Below, piece by piece: positions 33,572 through 43,227 of a stretch of DNA of 64,000 bases (the first letter of the stretch is position 1; each line of letters opens with the position of its first letter). The notes beneath the pieces were generated by a model. It ran no database searches, was not told where the DNA came from, and saw nothing but the letters and a program-made list of their open reading frames with translations. The translations under genes were made by a program, and so were the position numbers. This stretch comes from Desulfuromonas sp. TF. GTDB taxonomy: Bacteria > Desulfobacterota > Desulfuromonadia > Desulfuromonadales > ATBO01. The DNA is taken from contig NZ_KI421412.1 in the NCBI RefSeq assembly GCF_000472285.1, positions 135,051-199,050 on the forward strand, given 5' to 3'.

Positions 33572-34924
33572 TTGAAACAGAAGACGATCTATACCTGCCA
33601 GCAGTGCGGCTATCAGAGTCCCAAGTGGCTGGGAAAGTGTCCCGACTGCCAGAAATGGAACACCCTGGCCGAGGAGGCCATCGTGTTGACCCGGGGGAAA
33701 GGCCGCTCACCTGTTCCGGCCGGGAAGCCCCAGCGTCTGCATGAAGTGGCGGGAACTGAGGAGGACCGCATACGCTGCGGCATTGCGGAATTCGATCGGG
33801 TCCTGGGAGGCGGAGTGGTCCCCGGCTCCTTCGCCCTGATCGGAGGCGATCCGGGGATCGGCAAATCGACTCTCCTTCTTCAGAGTATTGCGCGCCTGGC
33901 GGAATCCGCACCGGCCCTCTACGTCACCGCCGAAGAGTCGACCCGGCAGGTCAAGCTGCGCGCCGAACGACTGGGGGTTGCGGCAAAGGATCTGTTTCTG
34001 CTGGCCGAAACTTCCCTGGAAGCGATTCTCGAGAGGGTGCGTGAACTAGGACCCGGGTTCCTGGTGGTCGACTCCATTCAGACCATATTCACCTCAGCCC
34101 TCGAATCGGCCCCGGGAAGCGTCAGCCAGGTGCGTGAATGCGCCGGACGGCTGATGCAGGTGGCCAAGGGGGACGGCATTCCCACCTTCATCGTCGGCCA
34201 CGTCACCAAGGACGGATCCATCGCCGGGCCGCGCATGCTCGAACACATGGTCGATACCGTCCTCTATTTCGAAGGGGATGCGGGTCATCCCTATCGCATC
34301 CTGAGGGCGGTGAAGAACCGCTTCGGCTCCACAAACGAGATCGGCGTCTTCGAGATGAAGGAGAGCGGACTGGCCGAAGTCGCCAACCCCTCGGAGCTCT
34401 TCCTCGCCGAGCGCCCCGAAGGAGCGGCCGGCAGCGCCGTCGTCTCCTCGCTGGAGGGGAGCCGTCCGATCCTGGTGGAACTGCAGGCGCTGGTCTCCGG
34501 CTCCTCTTTCGGAACGCCGCGGCGCACCACCATCGGGATCGATCACAACCGGGTTTCCCTGCTGGTGGCCGTGCTCGAGAAGAAAGTCGGTCTATCGCTG
34601 CTGTCTCAGGACGTTTTCCTTAATGTCGCCGGCGGGGTGCGTCTCGACGAACCGGCCGCCGATCTCGGGGTGATCGCCGCCCTGGCTTCCAGCCATCTCA
34701 ATCGGCCGTTGCCGCCGCGGACCATCGTTTTCGGCGAGGTCGGTCTGGCCGGGGAGGTGCGCGCCGTCTCCCGCCCCGAATTGCGCATCAATGAAGCGGC
34801 CCGCCTCGGATTCGACCGCTGCCTGCTCCCTGCCGGCAACCTCAAGAACCTTGAGCCGCCTCCCGGAATCGCGCTGGTCGGCGTCCGCAGCGCCGAAGAG
34901 GCGCTGGAAGGAATGTTCGAGTAG
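33572..34924 (+). CDS. radA: DNA repair protein RadA (Sms)
   Basis: A 450-residue RecA-like branch-migration ATPase. It opens with a C4 zinc finger (CQQCGYQSPKWLGKCPDC), has Walker A GGDPGIGKST, the family motif KNRFGSTNEIG and a C-terminal Lon-protease-like domain (NRVSLLVAVLEKKVGLSLLS). It processes recombination intermediates. The start is TTG at 33572, with AGGGGGG upstream and the canonical N-terminus MKQKTIYTC. moaC follows 69 bases downstream. Confidence 0.96.
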   Translation: MKQKTIYTCQQCGYQSPKWLGKCPDCQKWNTLAEEAIVLTRGKGRSPVPAGKPQRLHEVAGTEEDRIRCGIAEFDRVLGGGVVPGSFALIGGDPGIGKSTLLLQSIARLAESAPALYVTAEESTRQVKLRAERLGVAAKDLFLLAETSLEAILERVRELGPGFLVVDSIQTIFTSALESAPGSVSQVRECAGRLMQVAKGDGIPTFIVGHVTKDGSIAGPRMLEHMVDTVLYFEGDAGHPYRILRAVKNRFGSTNEIGVFEMKESGLAEVANPSELFLAERPEGAAGSAVVSSLEGSRPILVELQALVSGSSFGTPRRTTIGIDHNRVSLLVAVLEKKVGLSLLSQDVFLNVAGGVRLDEPAADLGVIAALASSHLNRPLPPRTIVFGEVGLAGEVRAVSRPELRINEAARLGFDRCLLPAGNLKNLEPPPGIALVGVRSAEEALEGMFE

Positions 34925-34993
34925 GATCGGGATCGGACGACCTCTATGATTCCTGCTCCCATACCTCAAAGGTTTTCATTCTGGAGAGAGATA

Positions 34994-35479
34994 ATGAGCA
35001 CAGACAAGCTGACGCATTTCGACAGTGAAGGAAAGGCCATCATGGTTGAGGTGGGGGAGAAGTCCGCCACCCGTCGGATCGCCGTGGCCCGGGGAGAGGT
35101 GCGCATGAAGGAGGAAACGCTTCGGCGCATCCTGGACCGCTCCGTGGAGAAGGGCGATGTTTTCGCCGTGGCGCGCATCGCAGGAATCATGGCAGCCAAG
35201 AAGACGCCGGAGATTATCCCCCTGTGCCATCCTCTGGCCCTGACGTCGGCGGCCGTCGAATTCCATCCTTTTCCCGGGGAGGGACGGGTCGAGGTCGAGG
35301 CGACGGTCAAGGTCACCGGAACCACCGGGGTCGAAATGGAGGCCCTCTGCGCGGTTTCTGCTGCGGCCCTGACCATCTATGACATGTGCAAGGCGGTGGA
35401 CAAGGGAATGGTCATCGGTGAAATCCGACTGCTCGAAAAGCACGGCGGCAAAAGCGGCACCTATCTTCGCCAGGAATGA
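34994..35479 (+). CDS. moaC: Cyclic pyranopterin monophosphate synthase MoaC
   Basis: A 161-residue MoaC acting with MoaA in the first step of molybdenum cofactor synthesis. Motifs include [25 protein letters not shown] and the C-terminal [20 protein letters not shown] with the catalytic Lys and Asp. GGAGAG stands before ATG 34994; an in-frame extension to 34946 is not needed. Molybdenum cofactor is required by the hydroxybenzoyl-CoA-reductase-like enzyme encoded 4 kb downstream. Confidence 0.96.
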   Translation: MSTDKLTHFDSEGKAIMVEVGEKSATRRIAVARGEVRMKEETLRRILDRSVEKGDVFAVARIAGIMAAKKTPEIIPLCHPLALTSAAVEFHPFPGEGRVEVEATVKVTGTTGVEMEALCAVSAAALTIYDMCKAVDKGMVIGEIRLLEKHGGKSGTYLRQE

Positions 35480-35562
35480 TGGCCCCCCCCAGGGGTTGCA
35501 TCGCGTTTTTTTTCTGGTAGAATTCCCGCCGGGTTGCGAATGCGGCCTTTGAAAGGAGTACC

Positions 35563-36087
35563 GTGAACGTACTGCAGACATTCTCGATCCGCAAGTCTTT
35601 CCTGATCCCGCTGGGTCTGCTGCTGGCCCAGTGCGTGATCCTTTTCATTCTCTGCCTGGTGCAGGGACAGCCGCTGGCAAAAACCCTCATTCTGGGCTTT
35701 ATCATCCTTCCGGTGGCGGTCCTTTTTGCGGAGAGCTTCAATCGGCGAACGGTGGTCAACAACGAAAAGGTGACCGTTTTTAAATTCCTCCGGCGGAAGA
35801 TGCTCAAGTTTTCCGAGATAACCGCGGTGGAGACGGTGATGGTGCGAAAGCGAGCCTTTCTGACCCTCTGCGCCGGGGATGATTTCCTCATCCTTTCTAA
35901 TGCCTACGCCGATTTTCCCGCCATGGTAGATGCCCTGCTTTCGCGGGTGCCGCCGGATACGGTGAGCGAAGAAACGAAGAAGTTGGCGGCAGCCCCGCCG
36001 ACAAAGAGCACCGACATCGTTTCGTGCTGGCTTGGGGTGCTGCTGCTGGCTTTCATCCTCTATATCCAACTGGGCGGAAGACTCTGA
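35563..36087 (+). CDS. Membrane protein of unknown function
   Basis: A 174-residue protein with a GTG start preceded by GAAAGGAG. Two N-terminal membrane helices (LIPLGLLLAQCVILFILCLV and LILGFIILPVAVLFAESF) are followed by a soluble PH-like beta segment (VTVFKFLRRKMLKFSEITAV) and a C-terminal helix (CWLGVLLLAFILYIQL). I do not recognise the family; the layout resembles small membrane proteins with a bacterial PH domain. Flanked by moaC and the DksA-type gene, it has no obvious partner. Confidence 0.75.
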   Translation: MNVLQTFSIRKSFLIPLGLLLAQCVILFILCLVQGQPLAKTLILGFIILPVAVLFAESFNRRTVVNNEKVTVFKFLRRKMLKFSEITAVETVMVRKRAFLTLCAGDDFLILSNAYADFPAMVDALLSRVPPDTVSEETKKLAAAPPTKSTDIVSCWLGVLLLAFILYIQLGGRL

Positions 36088-36174
36088 AGGAACTCTCAAA
36101 AGACCCATTTACGTTGACTTTTAGGCCAATCTCCTTTAAATTGACCTAATTCTCAAATCACAAGGGAGTCCCGC

Positions 36175-36531
36175 ATGGATAAGGCAAAGCTCGAGGAATT
36201 CCAGAAGATTCTCCAGGGACAACTGGATGAGTTATTGCGCGAGGCCGGAAAAACCGTTTCTGAAATGACGGACGAAAAAAGCAACTTTCCCGATCCGACG
36301 GACAGGGCTTCTCTCGAATCGGACCGGAATTTCGAGCTGCGAATCAGGGACCGGGAACGAAAGCTGATCATGAAGATCCGGGAAGCGCTGGAGAGGATAG
36401 AAAACGGCGAATTTGGAATCTGTGAGAGCTGCGAAGAAATGATCGGCGAAGCCCGCTTGAAAGCCCGCCCCGTAACCACTCTCTGCATCGACTGCAAAAC
36501 CGAACAGGAGCGTCAGGAGAAGATCGGCTGA
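36175..36531 (+). CDS. dksA: DksA/TraR-family zinc-finger regulator
   Basis: A 118-residue protein with an N-terminal coiled coil, the acidic tip motif DPTDRASLESDRNFELR and a C4 zinc finger (CESCEE and CIDCKT). These are the parts of DksA that enter the RNA polymerase secondary channel and modulate rRNA and stress promoters with ppGpp. At 118 residues it is shorter than E. coli DksA (151) and belongs to the compact form seen in delta-proteobacteria. A histidine kinase gene follows closely. Confidence 0.9.
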   Translation: MDKAKLEEFQKILQGQLDELLREAGKTVSEMTDEKSNFPDPTDRASLESDRNFELRIRDRERKLIMKIREALERIENGEFGICESCEEMIGEARLKARPVTTLCIDCKTEQERQEKIG

Positions 36532-36556
36532 ACAGAGCGCGATGCCGGAGCCAGCT

Positions 36557-38890
36557 ATGAGCCGCGATCCTTTTGAAGTGCTGCACAGCGTCGTCCGTAT
36601 CGCGAATCAGATGGCATTCGACTACCCGCGCGGTTTCAAAAGCATTCTGCGCTACCTGCGCAGAGCCCTTGGACTTGAAGAAGCCGTCTTTCTGCTCCTC
36701 GACAGCCGGAAACAGATTTTTTCACAATCCGTCCAAGCTACCGGCACCGATCTGTTTCTTCCCCGCCACACGCCCTGCGAAAATACCCCCGAAGGGACCT
36801 CCCTGAAACGCCATAAACCCCTGCGGTCCGGGTCCTGTCTCCATCTACCTGTCTACAATCAAAGCCGTGACTTCGGGGTTCTGTCCCTCCGGACCACTCC
36901 CGCCTCTCCTTTATCCGAAGGCTCGCAGCCCGTTCTTCAGGGAGTCTGCGATCAGCTCGCCTCCATGGTCCAGTATGGCCTGATCTCCGGAGAGGAGCGG
37001 CGACGGGTGACGCAGTTGACCCTGCTTTCCGACCTGGGCCGGGAGCTGACGAGAGCGCAGACCCTGAGGGAGCTCATGCAGGTGGCCGTCCGCACCATCC
37101 ACAAACATTTCGAGGTCGACTGCGTCATCCTCCGTCCGGTGCACGGAGAAACTCTCCTCGGGCGCAGCCTGATTCGGATCAGCCCGTCTTCGCGAGGACT
37201 GCGCCGCGTATTCCTGGATCTTGAAGAAGAACTTTCGGTTCAGGTGCTCAGCGAAGGCAGGCCGGTTTACCGCCAGGGTTCCACCAGAGGCAGGGAAGCC
37301 TCTCCAGCTTCCAGCATGACCCTGGTGACTGTTCCCCTCAAGATCCAGGATCAGGTGCTGGGCACCCTGTCCCTCTTCGGCACCGAAGACGCAAAGGGCA
37401 TACCACTTGCTGCCGACCGGGAAGCAAGGAGACTTTGCGCCTCGGTCGGTTCGCTTGTGGCGCATGCCCTGGAGCGGGTGATCGGCAAGGAACGGCTGAC
37501 GTCCCTCTCGGCGGACAACGACCGCAAACTTCGCGAGACCACCCTTCTATATCGAACCTCCAGGGCAATGCATAGTACGTTGCGCCTGAATGAGCTGATG
37601 CACCTCATCCTGTCGGCGGCGGCTTTGCCGGAGGGGGGCGGTTTTGAAAGGGCCATGCTCTTCATGATCAATGAGAGGAGCGGCACCCTGCAGGGGATGC
37701 TGGGTGTCACCGCAAAAACGGCCGCCCTCGTTCTGCCCCCGCAGCAGGGCTCTCTTACGTGGGAGAGTCCCGAATTCGGTGAGGACATCCGGATCGCTCA
37801 GAGCCGCTCCCGTTTCTGCCGTCAGGTGATGAGGCAGCGTCTGCCTTTCAACCCCGCGGACAATGCGCTGGCACGGGCCGCCTTCCAAGAGAGGGTTCTC
37901 CTGGTCACCCGTCCGGCGTCAGAGCCTCCTTCCGGGGCGGCTCTGGCCGAGGAACTGCAACTGGCCCCCTATGCCTGCGCGCCAATGCTGGGGAGGGACA
38001 GGGCTTTGGGGGTGCTGGTGGTGGACAATCCGGATTCGGAGGAAGAGATCGCCGCGGACCGGCTGCGTTTTCTGGAGCTTTTCGCGAGTCTGGCAGGCGC
38101 AGCCATGGAAAACTCCATGCTGCTGAATCGACTTGAAACAGCCCATCAGGATCTGAGGGAAACCCAGGAAAAGCTGATTCAGGGGGAAAAGATGGCTGGA
38201 CTCGGGGAAATGGCGGCCTCGGTGGCCCACGAGCTCAGAAATCCCCTGGTGGCCATCGGGGGATTTGCCCAGCGACTGAACCGGCTTGCCACCGGCAGCA
38301 GGGAGCGCGAGTATTCTTCGATCGTCGTGCGGGAGGTGCGCCGCATGGAAGAAATGCTCGCCAACATCCTTGCCTTTTCCAAAAAGCAGATGCTCTGCGT
38401 CGCGCCCTGCGATGTTGTCGACATCATCGAGGAGGCCCTCTCCCTGGAGGCCGATGCCCTCAACCGCAGGGCGATCCGGCTGGTGACCGACATCGCCAAG
38501 GACTTGCCGCCGATCCGGGGGGACGAACAGAAACTGCGTCAGGTCATGATCAATCTGATCGCCAACTCACTGCAAGTGATGCCCGCGGGCGGAACGCTCA
38601 CCCTTCGGGCCTACCCGGATGCACTGCGGGGCGACAAGGCCGTCGCCGTGGAAGTGGAAGACACAGGCGGTGGAATTTCCGCCGAAATCATGCGCAACAT
38701 CTTCAATCCCTTCTTTACGACCAAGGATGAAGGCACAGGGCTGGGGCTCTCCATCTCCCACCGGATAATTGAACACCATGGCGGCGAAATCGAGGTGCAG
38801 AATCGGGAAAGGGGCGCCCTTTTCATCCTTCGCCTTCCCGTCGATACTCTCCGGCACCTTTCCGTTGACAAAAAGAGACTGTTTGGTTAA
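36557..38890 (+). CDS. GAF-domain sensor histidine kinase
   Basis: About 777 residues with no membrane segment. Three GAF-like regions start near MSRDPFEVLHSVVRIANQMA, LTLLSDLGRELTRAQTLREL and LLYRTSRAMHSTLRLNELMH. The kinase core has the H box VAHELRNPLVAIGGF, N box NLIANSLQVM, and G boxes VEDTGGGI and GTGLGLSISHRII. There is no receiver domain and no adjacent regulator gene, so the partner is unknown. GGAG precedes ATG 36557; another ATG five codons upstream is less well placed. The kinase is cytoplasmic and probably senses a small ligand or redox state. Confidence 0.92.
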   Translation: MSRDPFEVLHSVVRIANQMAFDYPRGFKSILRYLRRALGLEEAVFLLLDSRKQIFSQSVQATGTDLFLPRHTPCENTPEGTSLKRHKPLRSGSCLHLPVYNQSRDFGVLSLRTTPASPLSEGSQPVLQGVCDQLASMVQYGLISGEERRRVTQLTLLSDLGRELTRAQTLRELMQVAVRTIHKHFEVDCVILRPVHGETLLGRSLIRISPSSRGLRRVFLDLEEELSVQVLSEGRPVYRQGSTRGREASPASSMTLVTVPLKIQDQVLGTLSLFGTEDAKGIPLAADREARRLCASVGSLVAHALERVIGKERLTSLSADNDRKLRETTLLYRTSRAMHSTLRLNELMHLILSAAALPEGGGFERAMLFMINERSGTLQGMLGVTAKTAALVLPPQQGSLTWESPEFGEDIRIAQSRSRFCRQVMRQRLPFNPADNALARAAFQERVLLVTRPASEPPSGAALAEELQLAPYACAPMLGRDRALGVLVVDNPDSEEEIAADRLRFLELFASLAGAAMENSMLLNRLETAHQDLRETQEKLIQGEKMAGLGEMAASVAHELRNPLVAIGGFAQRLNRLATGSREREYSSIVVREVRRMEEMLANILAFSKKQMLCVAPCDVVDIIEEALSLEADALNRRAIRLVTDIAKDLPPIRGDEQKLRQVMINLIANSLQVMPAGGTLTLRAYPDALRGDKAVAVEVEDTGGGISAEIMRNIFNPFFTTKDEGTGLGLSISHRIIEHHGGEIEVQNRERGALFILRLPVDTLRHLSVDKKRLFG

Positions 38891-38906
38891 TGTAAGCCGC
38901 ATTCAA

Positions 38907-38982
38907 GGGGCTGTAGCTCAGCTGGGAGAGCGATGCGTTCGCAACGCATAGGTCGACGGTTCGATCCCGTTCAGCTCCACCA
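38907..38982 (+). tRNA. tRNA-Ala (anticodon CGC)
   Basis: The 76-base cloverleaf folds completely: acceptor GGGGCTG/CAGCTCC, D stem GCTC/GAGC, anticodon stem ATGCG/CGCAT with loop TTCGCAA (anticodon CGC), T stem GACGG/CCGTT with one G-T pair and loop TTCGATC, and an encoded ACCA end. The G3-U70 wobble in the acceptor is the alanine identity element, confirming the assignment. Confidence 0.97.
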
Positions 38983-38991
38983 ATAAAAAAC

Positions 38992-39030
38992 AGGCACTTG
39001 CGGTATGATCCGCAAGTGCCTTTTCTTTTT
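38992..39030 (+). terminator. Terminator after tRNA-Ala
   Basis: AGGCACTTGCGG and CCGCAAGTGCCT form a 12-bp perfect stem with a 6-base loop, followed by TTTTCTTTTT. It lies 9 bases after the tRNA. Confidence 0.95.
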
Positions 39031-39180
39031 CATAGCTCGCTTGCCAGAAATAGTTAACAAGATTTATTTTTCTGCGCTACCCGCCTCCTGTTTCCAGCAG
39101 ACCGCGGACCGCTTGGCGTCGGCGATCTACGTAAAGCGCCTTTTCTAAGTACCCTCAACCAACGTAGTTCGCTTTACCAT

Positions 39181-39200
39181 TTGTACGCAATTGTATGCGA
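39181..39200 (+). promoter_or_regulatory. Tandem 10-bp repeat upstream of hcrB, candidate operator
   Basis: TTGTACGCAA is followed directly by TTGTATGCGA, two near-identical units one helical turn apart, 44 bases before the hcrB ATG. GATAAT follows immediately and could be a -10 element. The rest of the gap 39031-39243 shows nothing I can name. Regulator unknown. Confidence 0.4.
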
Positions 39201-39243
39201 TAATCTGTTTGCTTCCAAGCACCCAGCCGAATGGAGACACGAC

Positions 39244-40251
39244 ATGATTCCGTATGACTTCGACTATGAACGCCCCGACACACTGGATAAAGCGGCAGCT
39301 CTCCTGCGCCGGTCCGGAACCAGCGCCCGGCTGTTGGCCGGGGGCACGGATCTGCTTCCCAACATGCGGATAGGGATTTTACAGCCGGCATTACTGGTCA
39401 GTCTGGGAGGCATCGAACCATTGCCGCCGGAAATCGGGCCGGACGGTTCGATCCGAATCGATGCGCTGACCCGCCTGGCCAGCCTGGTGAACTCGGACTT
39501 TATTCGGAGCCGGGTCCCTATGCTGGCCGAGAGCGCCCATGCGGTTGGGGGAAACCAGATCCGACAGATGGGGACGCTTGGCGGCAACCTGTGCCAGGAA
39601 ACCCGTTGCCTGTACCTCAACCAGGCTCATGACTTCCAGTTCACCGCACCCTGCTACAAGCGTGGCGGCGACTGCTGCTATCCCTATCCAGGCAATCGGA
39701 ACGACACGTGCTGGTCGGTGTACATGTCCGACATCGCGCCTGCCTTGATTGCCCTTGGAGCGGAAATAGAAATCCTGGGTAAAGCCGGTATCCGCAGGAT
39801 TCGGGCGGAAGCGCTCTTCAGCGGCAACGCTTTGAATCCTTTGACGCTTGCCCGTGCGGAGATCATCCGCTCGATCGTTGTGCCGCCGACCCCACCGTAT
39901 TTCGGCTGGGGCTATCACAAATCGACCATTCGGGGTGGATTAGAGTTTGCCATGGCCAATATGGCTGTGGCGCTCCACCTGGAAGCCGATGGCAAAACCT
40001 GCGCGAGCGCCAAGGTCGTCGTGGGCGCCGTTTCAGAAGGTCCCTTGCAGGCATCGGTTGCGGCCCGGACGTTGGTCGGCCAGGTCCTGGACGTCCAGAG
40101 AATGTCGAAAGCGGCGGATGACGCCAGCGCGGAGATCAACCCGCTGCCCCATCACGGCCTTACCAGAAATTACCTGAAAGAAAATATCCGGGTGCATCTG
40201 CGGCGTACTTTCACTGCGGCCTTCGACCGCGCACGCGGACAGAGCGTTTAA
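39244..40251 (+). CDS. hcrB: 4-hydroxybenzoyl-CoA reductase-like FAD/[4Fe-4S] subunit
   Basis: About 335 residues of the xanthine-dehydrogenase FAD subunit family. FAD motifs are LLAGGTDLLPNMR and NQIRQMGTLGGNLCQETR. Between the FAD and C-terminal domains lies an insertion with cysteines in TRCLYLNQ, APCYKRGGDCCYPYPG and DTCWSV. This matches the extra loop that carries a [4Fe-4S] cluster in 4-hydroxybenzoyl-CoA reductase and is absent from xanthine dehydrogenases. That enzyme removes the phenolic hydroxyl to give benzoyl-CoA. GGAG lies 9 bases before the ATG. Other Mo-hydroxylases remain possible. Confidence 0.82.
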   Translation: MIPYDFDYERPDTLDKAAALLRRSGTSARLLAGGTDLLPNMRIGILQPALLVSLGGIEPLPPEIGPDGSIRIDALTRLASLVNSDFIRSRVPMLAESAHAVGGNQIRQMGTLGGNLCQETRCLYLNQAHDFQFTAPCYKRGGDCCYPYPGNRNDTCWSVYMSDIAPALIALGAEIEILGKAGIRRIRAEALFSGNALNPLTLARAEIIRSIVVPPTPPYFGWGYHKSTIRGGLEFAMANMAVALHLEADGKTCASAKVVVGAVSEGPLQASVAARTLVGQVLDVQRMSKAADDASAEINPLPHHGLTRNYLKENIRVHLRRTFTAAFDRARGQSV

Positions 40252-40309
40252 GACATTTCGTTTTTCCGGACTCCCTTCCCGGGACAATGACAACCGAGGA
40301 GATTCCTTG

Positions 40310-40858
40310 ATGAACACTTTGAATACGGCGCCGTTCCTGAAGACAGGCCTCCCGGCCACAACTGAGTCGAAGGCGAGAACGCGACTCGTCACCTTGAGAA
40401 TCAACGGAGAGTGGCACGAGGTCTGCGTTCGCCCAAGGCATACGCTGCTCGAGGTGATCCGGGAGAAGGTCGGCTTGACGGGGACCAAGGGGAGCTGTGC
40501 GACGGGCGCCTGCGGCGCCTGTACCGTTCTGCTGTCCGGTCGACCGGTGCTGTCCTGCATCACGCTCGCCGTGGAATGCGACGGCAAGGAAGTCCGTACC
40601 GTGGAGGATCTGGCCCAAGGTGGGAACCTCAGCGCAATCCAGGAGGCGTTCCTTGATCAGGGGGCGGTTCAGTGCGGTTTCTGCACGCCGGGGATGCTGA
40701 TGTCGGCCACGGCCCTGCTGGAACACACTCCCAAGCCGTCGCTGCCGGAGATCAAGAAAGCTCTGGAAGGCAACCTCTGCCGGTGCACCGGGTACAACGC
40801 GATCGTCGATGCCGTTCTGCAGGCCTCGGACCAGGGCGTGACGCCCGTCATGAAATAA
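40310..40858 (+). CDS. hcrC: 4-hydroxybenzoyl-CoA reductase-like [2Fe-2S] subunit
   Basis: A protein of about 182 residues with a plant-type [2Fe-2S] domain (GSCATGACGACTVLLSGRPV) and a second, four-helix [2Fe-2S] domain (CGFCTPGMLMSA and GNLCRCTGY), the standard small subunit of molybdenum hydroxylases. A 20-residue unstructured N-terminal extension precedes the domain. GAGGAG stands before ATG 40310. It lies between the flavin and molybdenum subunit genes and relays electrons between them. Confidence 0.88.
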   Translation: MNTLNTAPFLKTGLPATTESKARTRLVTLRINGEWHEVCVRPRHTLLEVIREKVGLTGTKGSCATGACGACTVLLSGRPVLSCITLAVECDGKEVRTVEDLAQGGNLSAIQEAFLDQGAVQCGFCTPGMLMSATALLEHTPKPSLPEIKKALEGNLCRCTGYNAIVDAVLQASDQGVTPVMK

Positions 40859-40872
40859 GCGAGGAAGAGCCC

Positions 40873-43227
40873 ATGAACGAATTGAATTACGTCGGAAAGA
40901 GCTTGCGTCGCAAGGACGGCCCGGACAAGGTCACCGGGCGGGCGGTATACAGCGAGGACGTCAAACTCCCTAACATGCTGATCGGCCGCATCCTGCGCAG
41001 CCCCCACCCCCACGCCCGGATTCTCGGCATCGACACGTCGAAGGCGAGCGCACTGCCCGGCGTCAAGGCGGTGATCACCGTCGAGGATACCAAGGGGATC
41101 AAGCATGGATTCGTGGAAACGCCGCGCTATCCGCCGGACCAGGAAGTCCTGGCCCGGGGGAAGGTGGTGCACGTGGGTGAGGAGATCGCCGCCGTAGCTG
41201 CCGTGGATGCGCTGACCGCCCACCAGGCGCTGCAATTGATTGAAGTCGAGTATGAAATCCTGCCGGCGGTGTTCGATCCGGAAAAGGCCATGGATGCGCA
41301 GGCGCCGCAAATCCATCCGAGCCATCCCAAGATTGCCGAAAAAGAGCCCTACGCCAACATCGGCGGCAAGACCGAAGGCGGCTGGGGGGACGTGGCGCAG
41401 GGATTCGCCGAATCCGATTACGTGCGAGAGGACCGCTTCGAGAGCCAGCTGCGCACCCACGGGTACCTGGAGCCCCACGTCACCCTGGCCCACTGGGAGA
41501 GCGACAAGCTGAACATCTGGACCTCCTCCATGGGGACCTTCATCAAGCGGGCGAAGCTGGCCAAGGTCCTGGACCTGCCGCATTCCTCGGTGCGGGTCCA
41601 CAAGACCTACGTGGGGGGCACCTTCGGCGGCAAGATCGACCTGTACTCCCACGAATACTGCGCCGCCAGGCTGTCGATGCTCACCGGCCGTCCGGTGCGC
41701 ATCGTGGCGAGCCGCGAGGAGATCTTCTCCGCCTATCGCCACGCCCAGCCGCTGATCGTCGAGGTCAAGACGGGGGTGAAAAAGGACGGTACCATCGTCG
41801 CCCAGCAGGTGCGGGTGATCAACAACGGCGGAGCCTACCGGGGAAGCGGCGTGGTGGTCATCTTCCTGGCCTGGGGCTTCACCATGGCGCCCTACCGCTG
41901 CCCCAACCTGAAGTACGAGGGTTACTCCGTCTACACAAACCACACGGTGCGGGCCCCTCAGCGCGGTCACGGCTGCCCCAAGGTGCGCTTCGCCATCGAG
42001 TCTCAGCTCGACATGATCGCCGAAGAGCTCGGCATCGATCCGATCACCATCCGGCTGCGCAACGCCCGCCACCCCGGCGAGGATCTGCCGAACGGGGATA
42101 ACGTGCACCGGGGCGGGCTGGTGGAATGCATCCGGATGGCCGCCGAGAAGTCCGACCTGCTCAGTAAATATGGGCAGGCCCGCAAGTCACCCCAGACCGG
42201 GCGCCTCCGCCGGGGGATCGGCATCGGCGTCAGCGCCTACTTCGGCGGTTCGCTGATCTACCCCAACGGCTCGGGCGTCATCGTCAAGATGAACGACGAC
42301 GGAACGGCCGTTGTCCTCACCGGCGCCATCGACGTGGGGCAAGGGGCGGAGACCGTCATCGCCCAGATCGTCGCCGAGGAGCTCGCCATCGGTATGGACG
42401 ATATCAAGATCATCGCTTCCGATACCGACATCACGCCCCAGGACATCGGCGCCTGGATCAGCGGCATGACCTACGTCACCGGCAATGCCGCCCGCCAGGC
42501 CGCTGGCAACGCCCGTGAAAAACTGCTGCAGGTGGCCTCGGAGCAGATGAAGACGCCGGTCGAGGACCTGTGGATCGAGGACAAGGCCGTCTTCAACAGG
42601 CGCGACCCGCAGCAGCGCCTGTCCTACGCCCAACTCTTTACCGCCAGTGTCGCCACCCACCGCGGCGACACAATCATCGGCGAGGGCTTCTGGCGCACCA
42701 TGCGCGATGAACCGACCCATCCCAGCCTGGCGACCACCAAGGGGCGCTGGACGGAAAATTACGCCTTCAGCGCCCAGGTGGCGGAGGTAGAGGTAGATAT
42801 CGAGACAGGCGAGGCGAAGTTGATCAAAGCGTTGACCGTGCATGACTGCGGATTTCCGGTCAACCCGGCACTGGTCAAGGGGCAAGTCGACGGCCAGGTG
42901 TCCATGGCGCTGGGCCACGCCTTCATGGAAGAGGTGATCACGAAGAACGGTTACACCTTAAATCCGAACTGGCTGGACTACCGCATGCCGACCATTCACA
43001 ACATGGCTGAATCGGAAGACGCCGACGTGATCACCGAGGAGTACCGGGTCGGCCAGCCCTACCGCACCAAGGAAGTCGGCGAAGGGCTTATTTCAGGGAT
43101 TCTCGCCGCCATGGCCAACGCCGTCTACGACGCCACCGGCGTGCGGCTCCATGAGACCCCCTTCAGCCCGGAGCGGATCCTCAACGGGCTGAAAAAACTC
43201 GAACAGGAAAAGCAAAGGGTTAGCTGA
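40873..43227 (+). CDS. hcrA: 4-hydroxybenzoyl-CoA reductase-like molybdopterin subunit
   Basis: A 784-residue catalytic subunit. The molybdenum-cofactor region includes YVGGTFGGKIDLYSHEY, QRGHGCPKVRFAIESQ, GAIDVGQGAETVIAQI and the terminal KEVGEGLISG, whose Glu corresponds to the base of the family. The QRGHG form, rather than the RGxG of xanthine dehydrogenases, fits 4-hydroxybenzoyl-CoA reductases. GAGGAAGAG precedes the ATG 14 bases after hcrC. moaC at 35 kb provides part of the cofactor pathway. The terminator hairpin starts within its last codons. Confidence 0.86.
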   Translation: MNELNYVGKSLRRKDGPDKVTGRAVYSEDVKLPNMLIGRILRSPHPHARILGIDTSKASALPGVKAVITVEDTKGIKHGFVETPRYPPDQEVLARGKVVHVGEEIAAVAAVDALTAHQALQLIEVEYEILPAVFDPEKAMDAQAPQIHPSHPKIAEKEPYANIGGKTEGGWGDVAQGFAESDYVREDRFESQLRTHGYLEPHVTLAHWESDKLNIWTSSMGTFIKRAKLAKVLDLPHSSVRVHKTYVGGTFGGKIDLYSHEYCAARLSMLTGRPVRIVASREEIFSAYRHAQPLIVEVKTGVKKDGTIVAQQVRVINNGGAYRGSGVVVIFLAWGFTMAPYRCPNLKYEGYSVYTNHTVRAPQRGHGCPKVRFAIESQLDMIAEELGIDPITIRLRNARHPGEDLPNGDNVHRGGLVECIRMAAEKSDLLSKYGQARKSPQTGRLRRGIGIGVSAYFGGSLIYPNGSGVIVKMNDDGTAVVLTGAIDVGQGAETVIAQIVAEELAIGMDDIKIIASDTDITPQDIGAWISGMTYVTGNAARQAAGNAREKLLQVASEQMKTPVEDLWIEDKAVFNRRDPQQRLSYAQLFTASVATHRGDTIIGEGFWRTMRDEPTHPSLATTKGRWTENYAFSAQVAEVEVDIETGEAKLIKALTVHDCGFPVNPALVKGQVDGQVSMALGHAFMEEVITKNGYTLNPNWLDYRMPTIHNMAESEDADVITEEYRVGQPYRTKEVGEGLISGILAAMANAVYDATGVRLHETPFSPERILNGLKKLEQEKQRVS

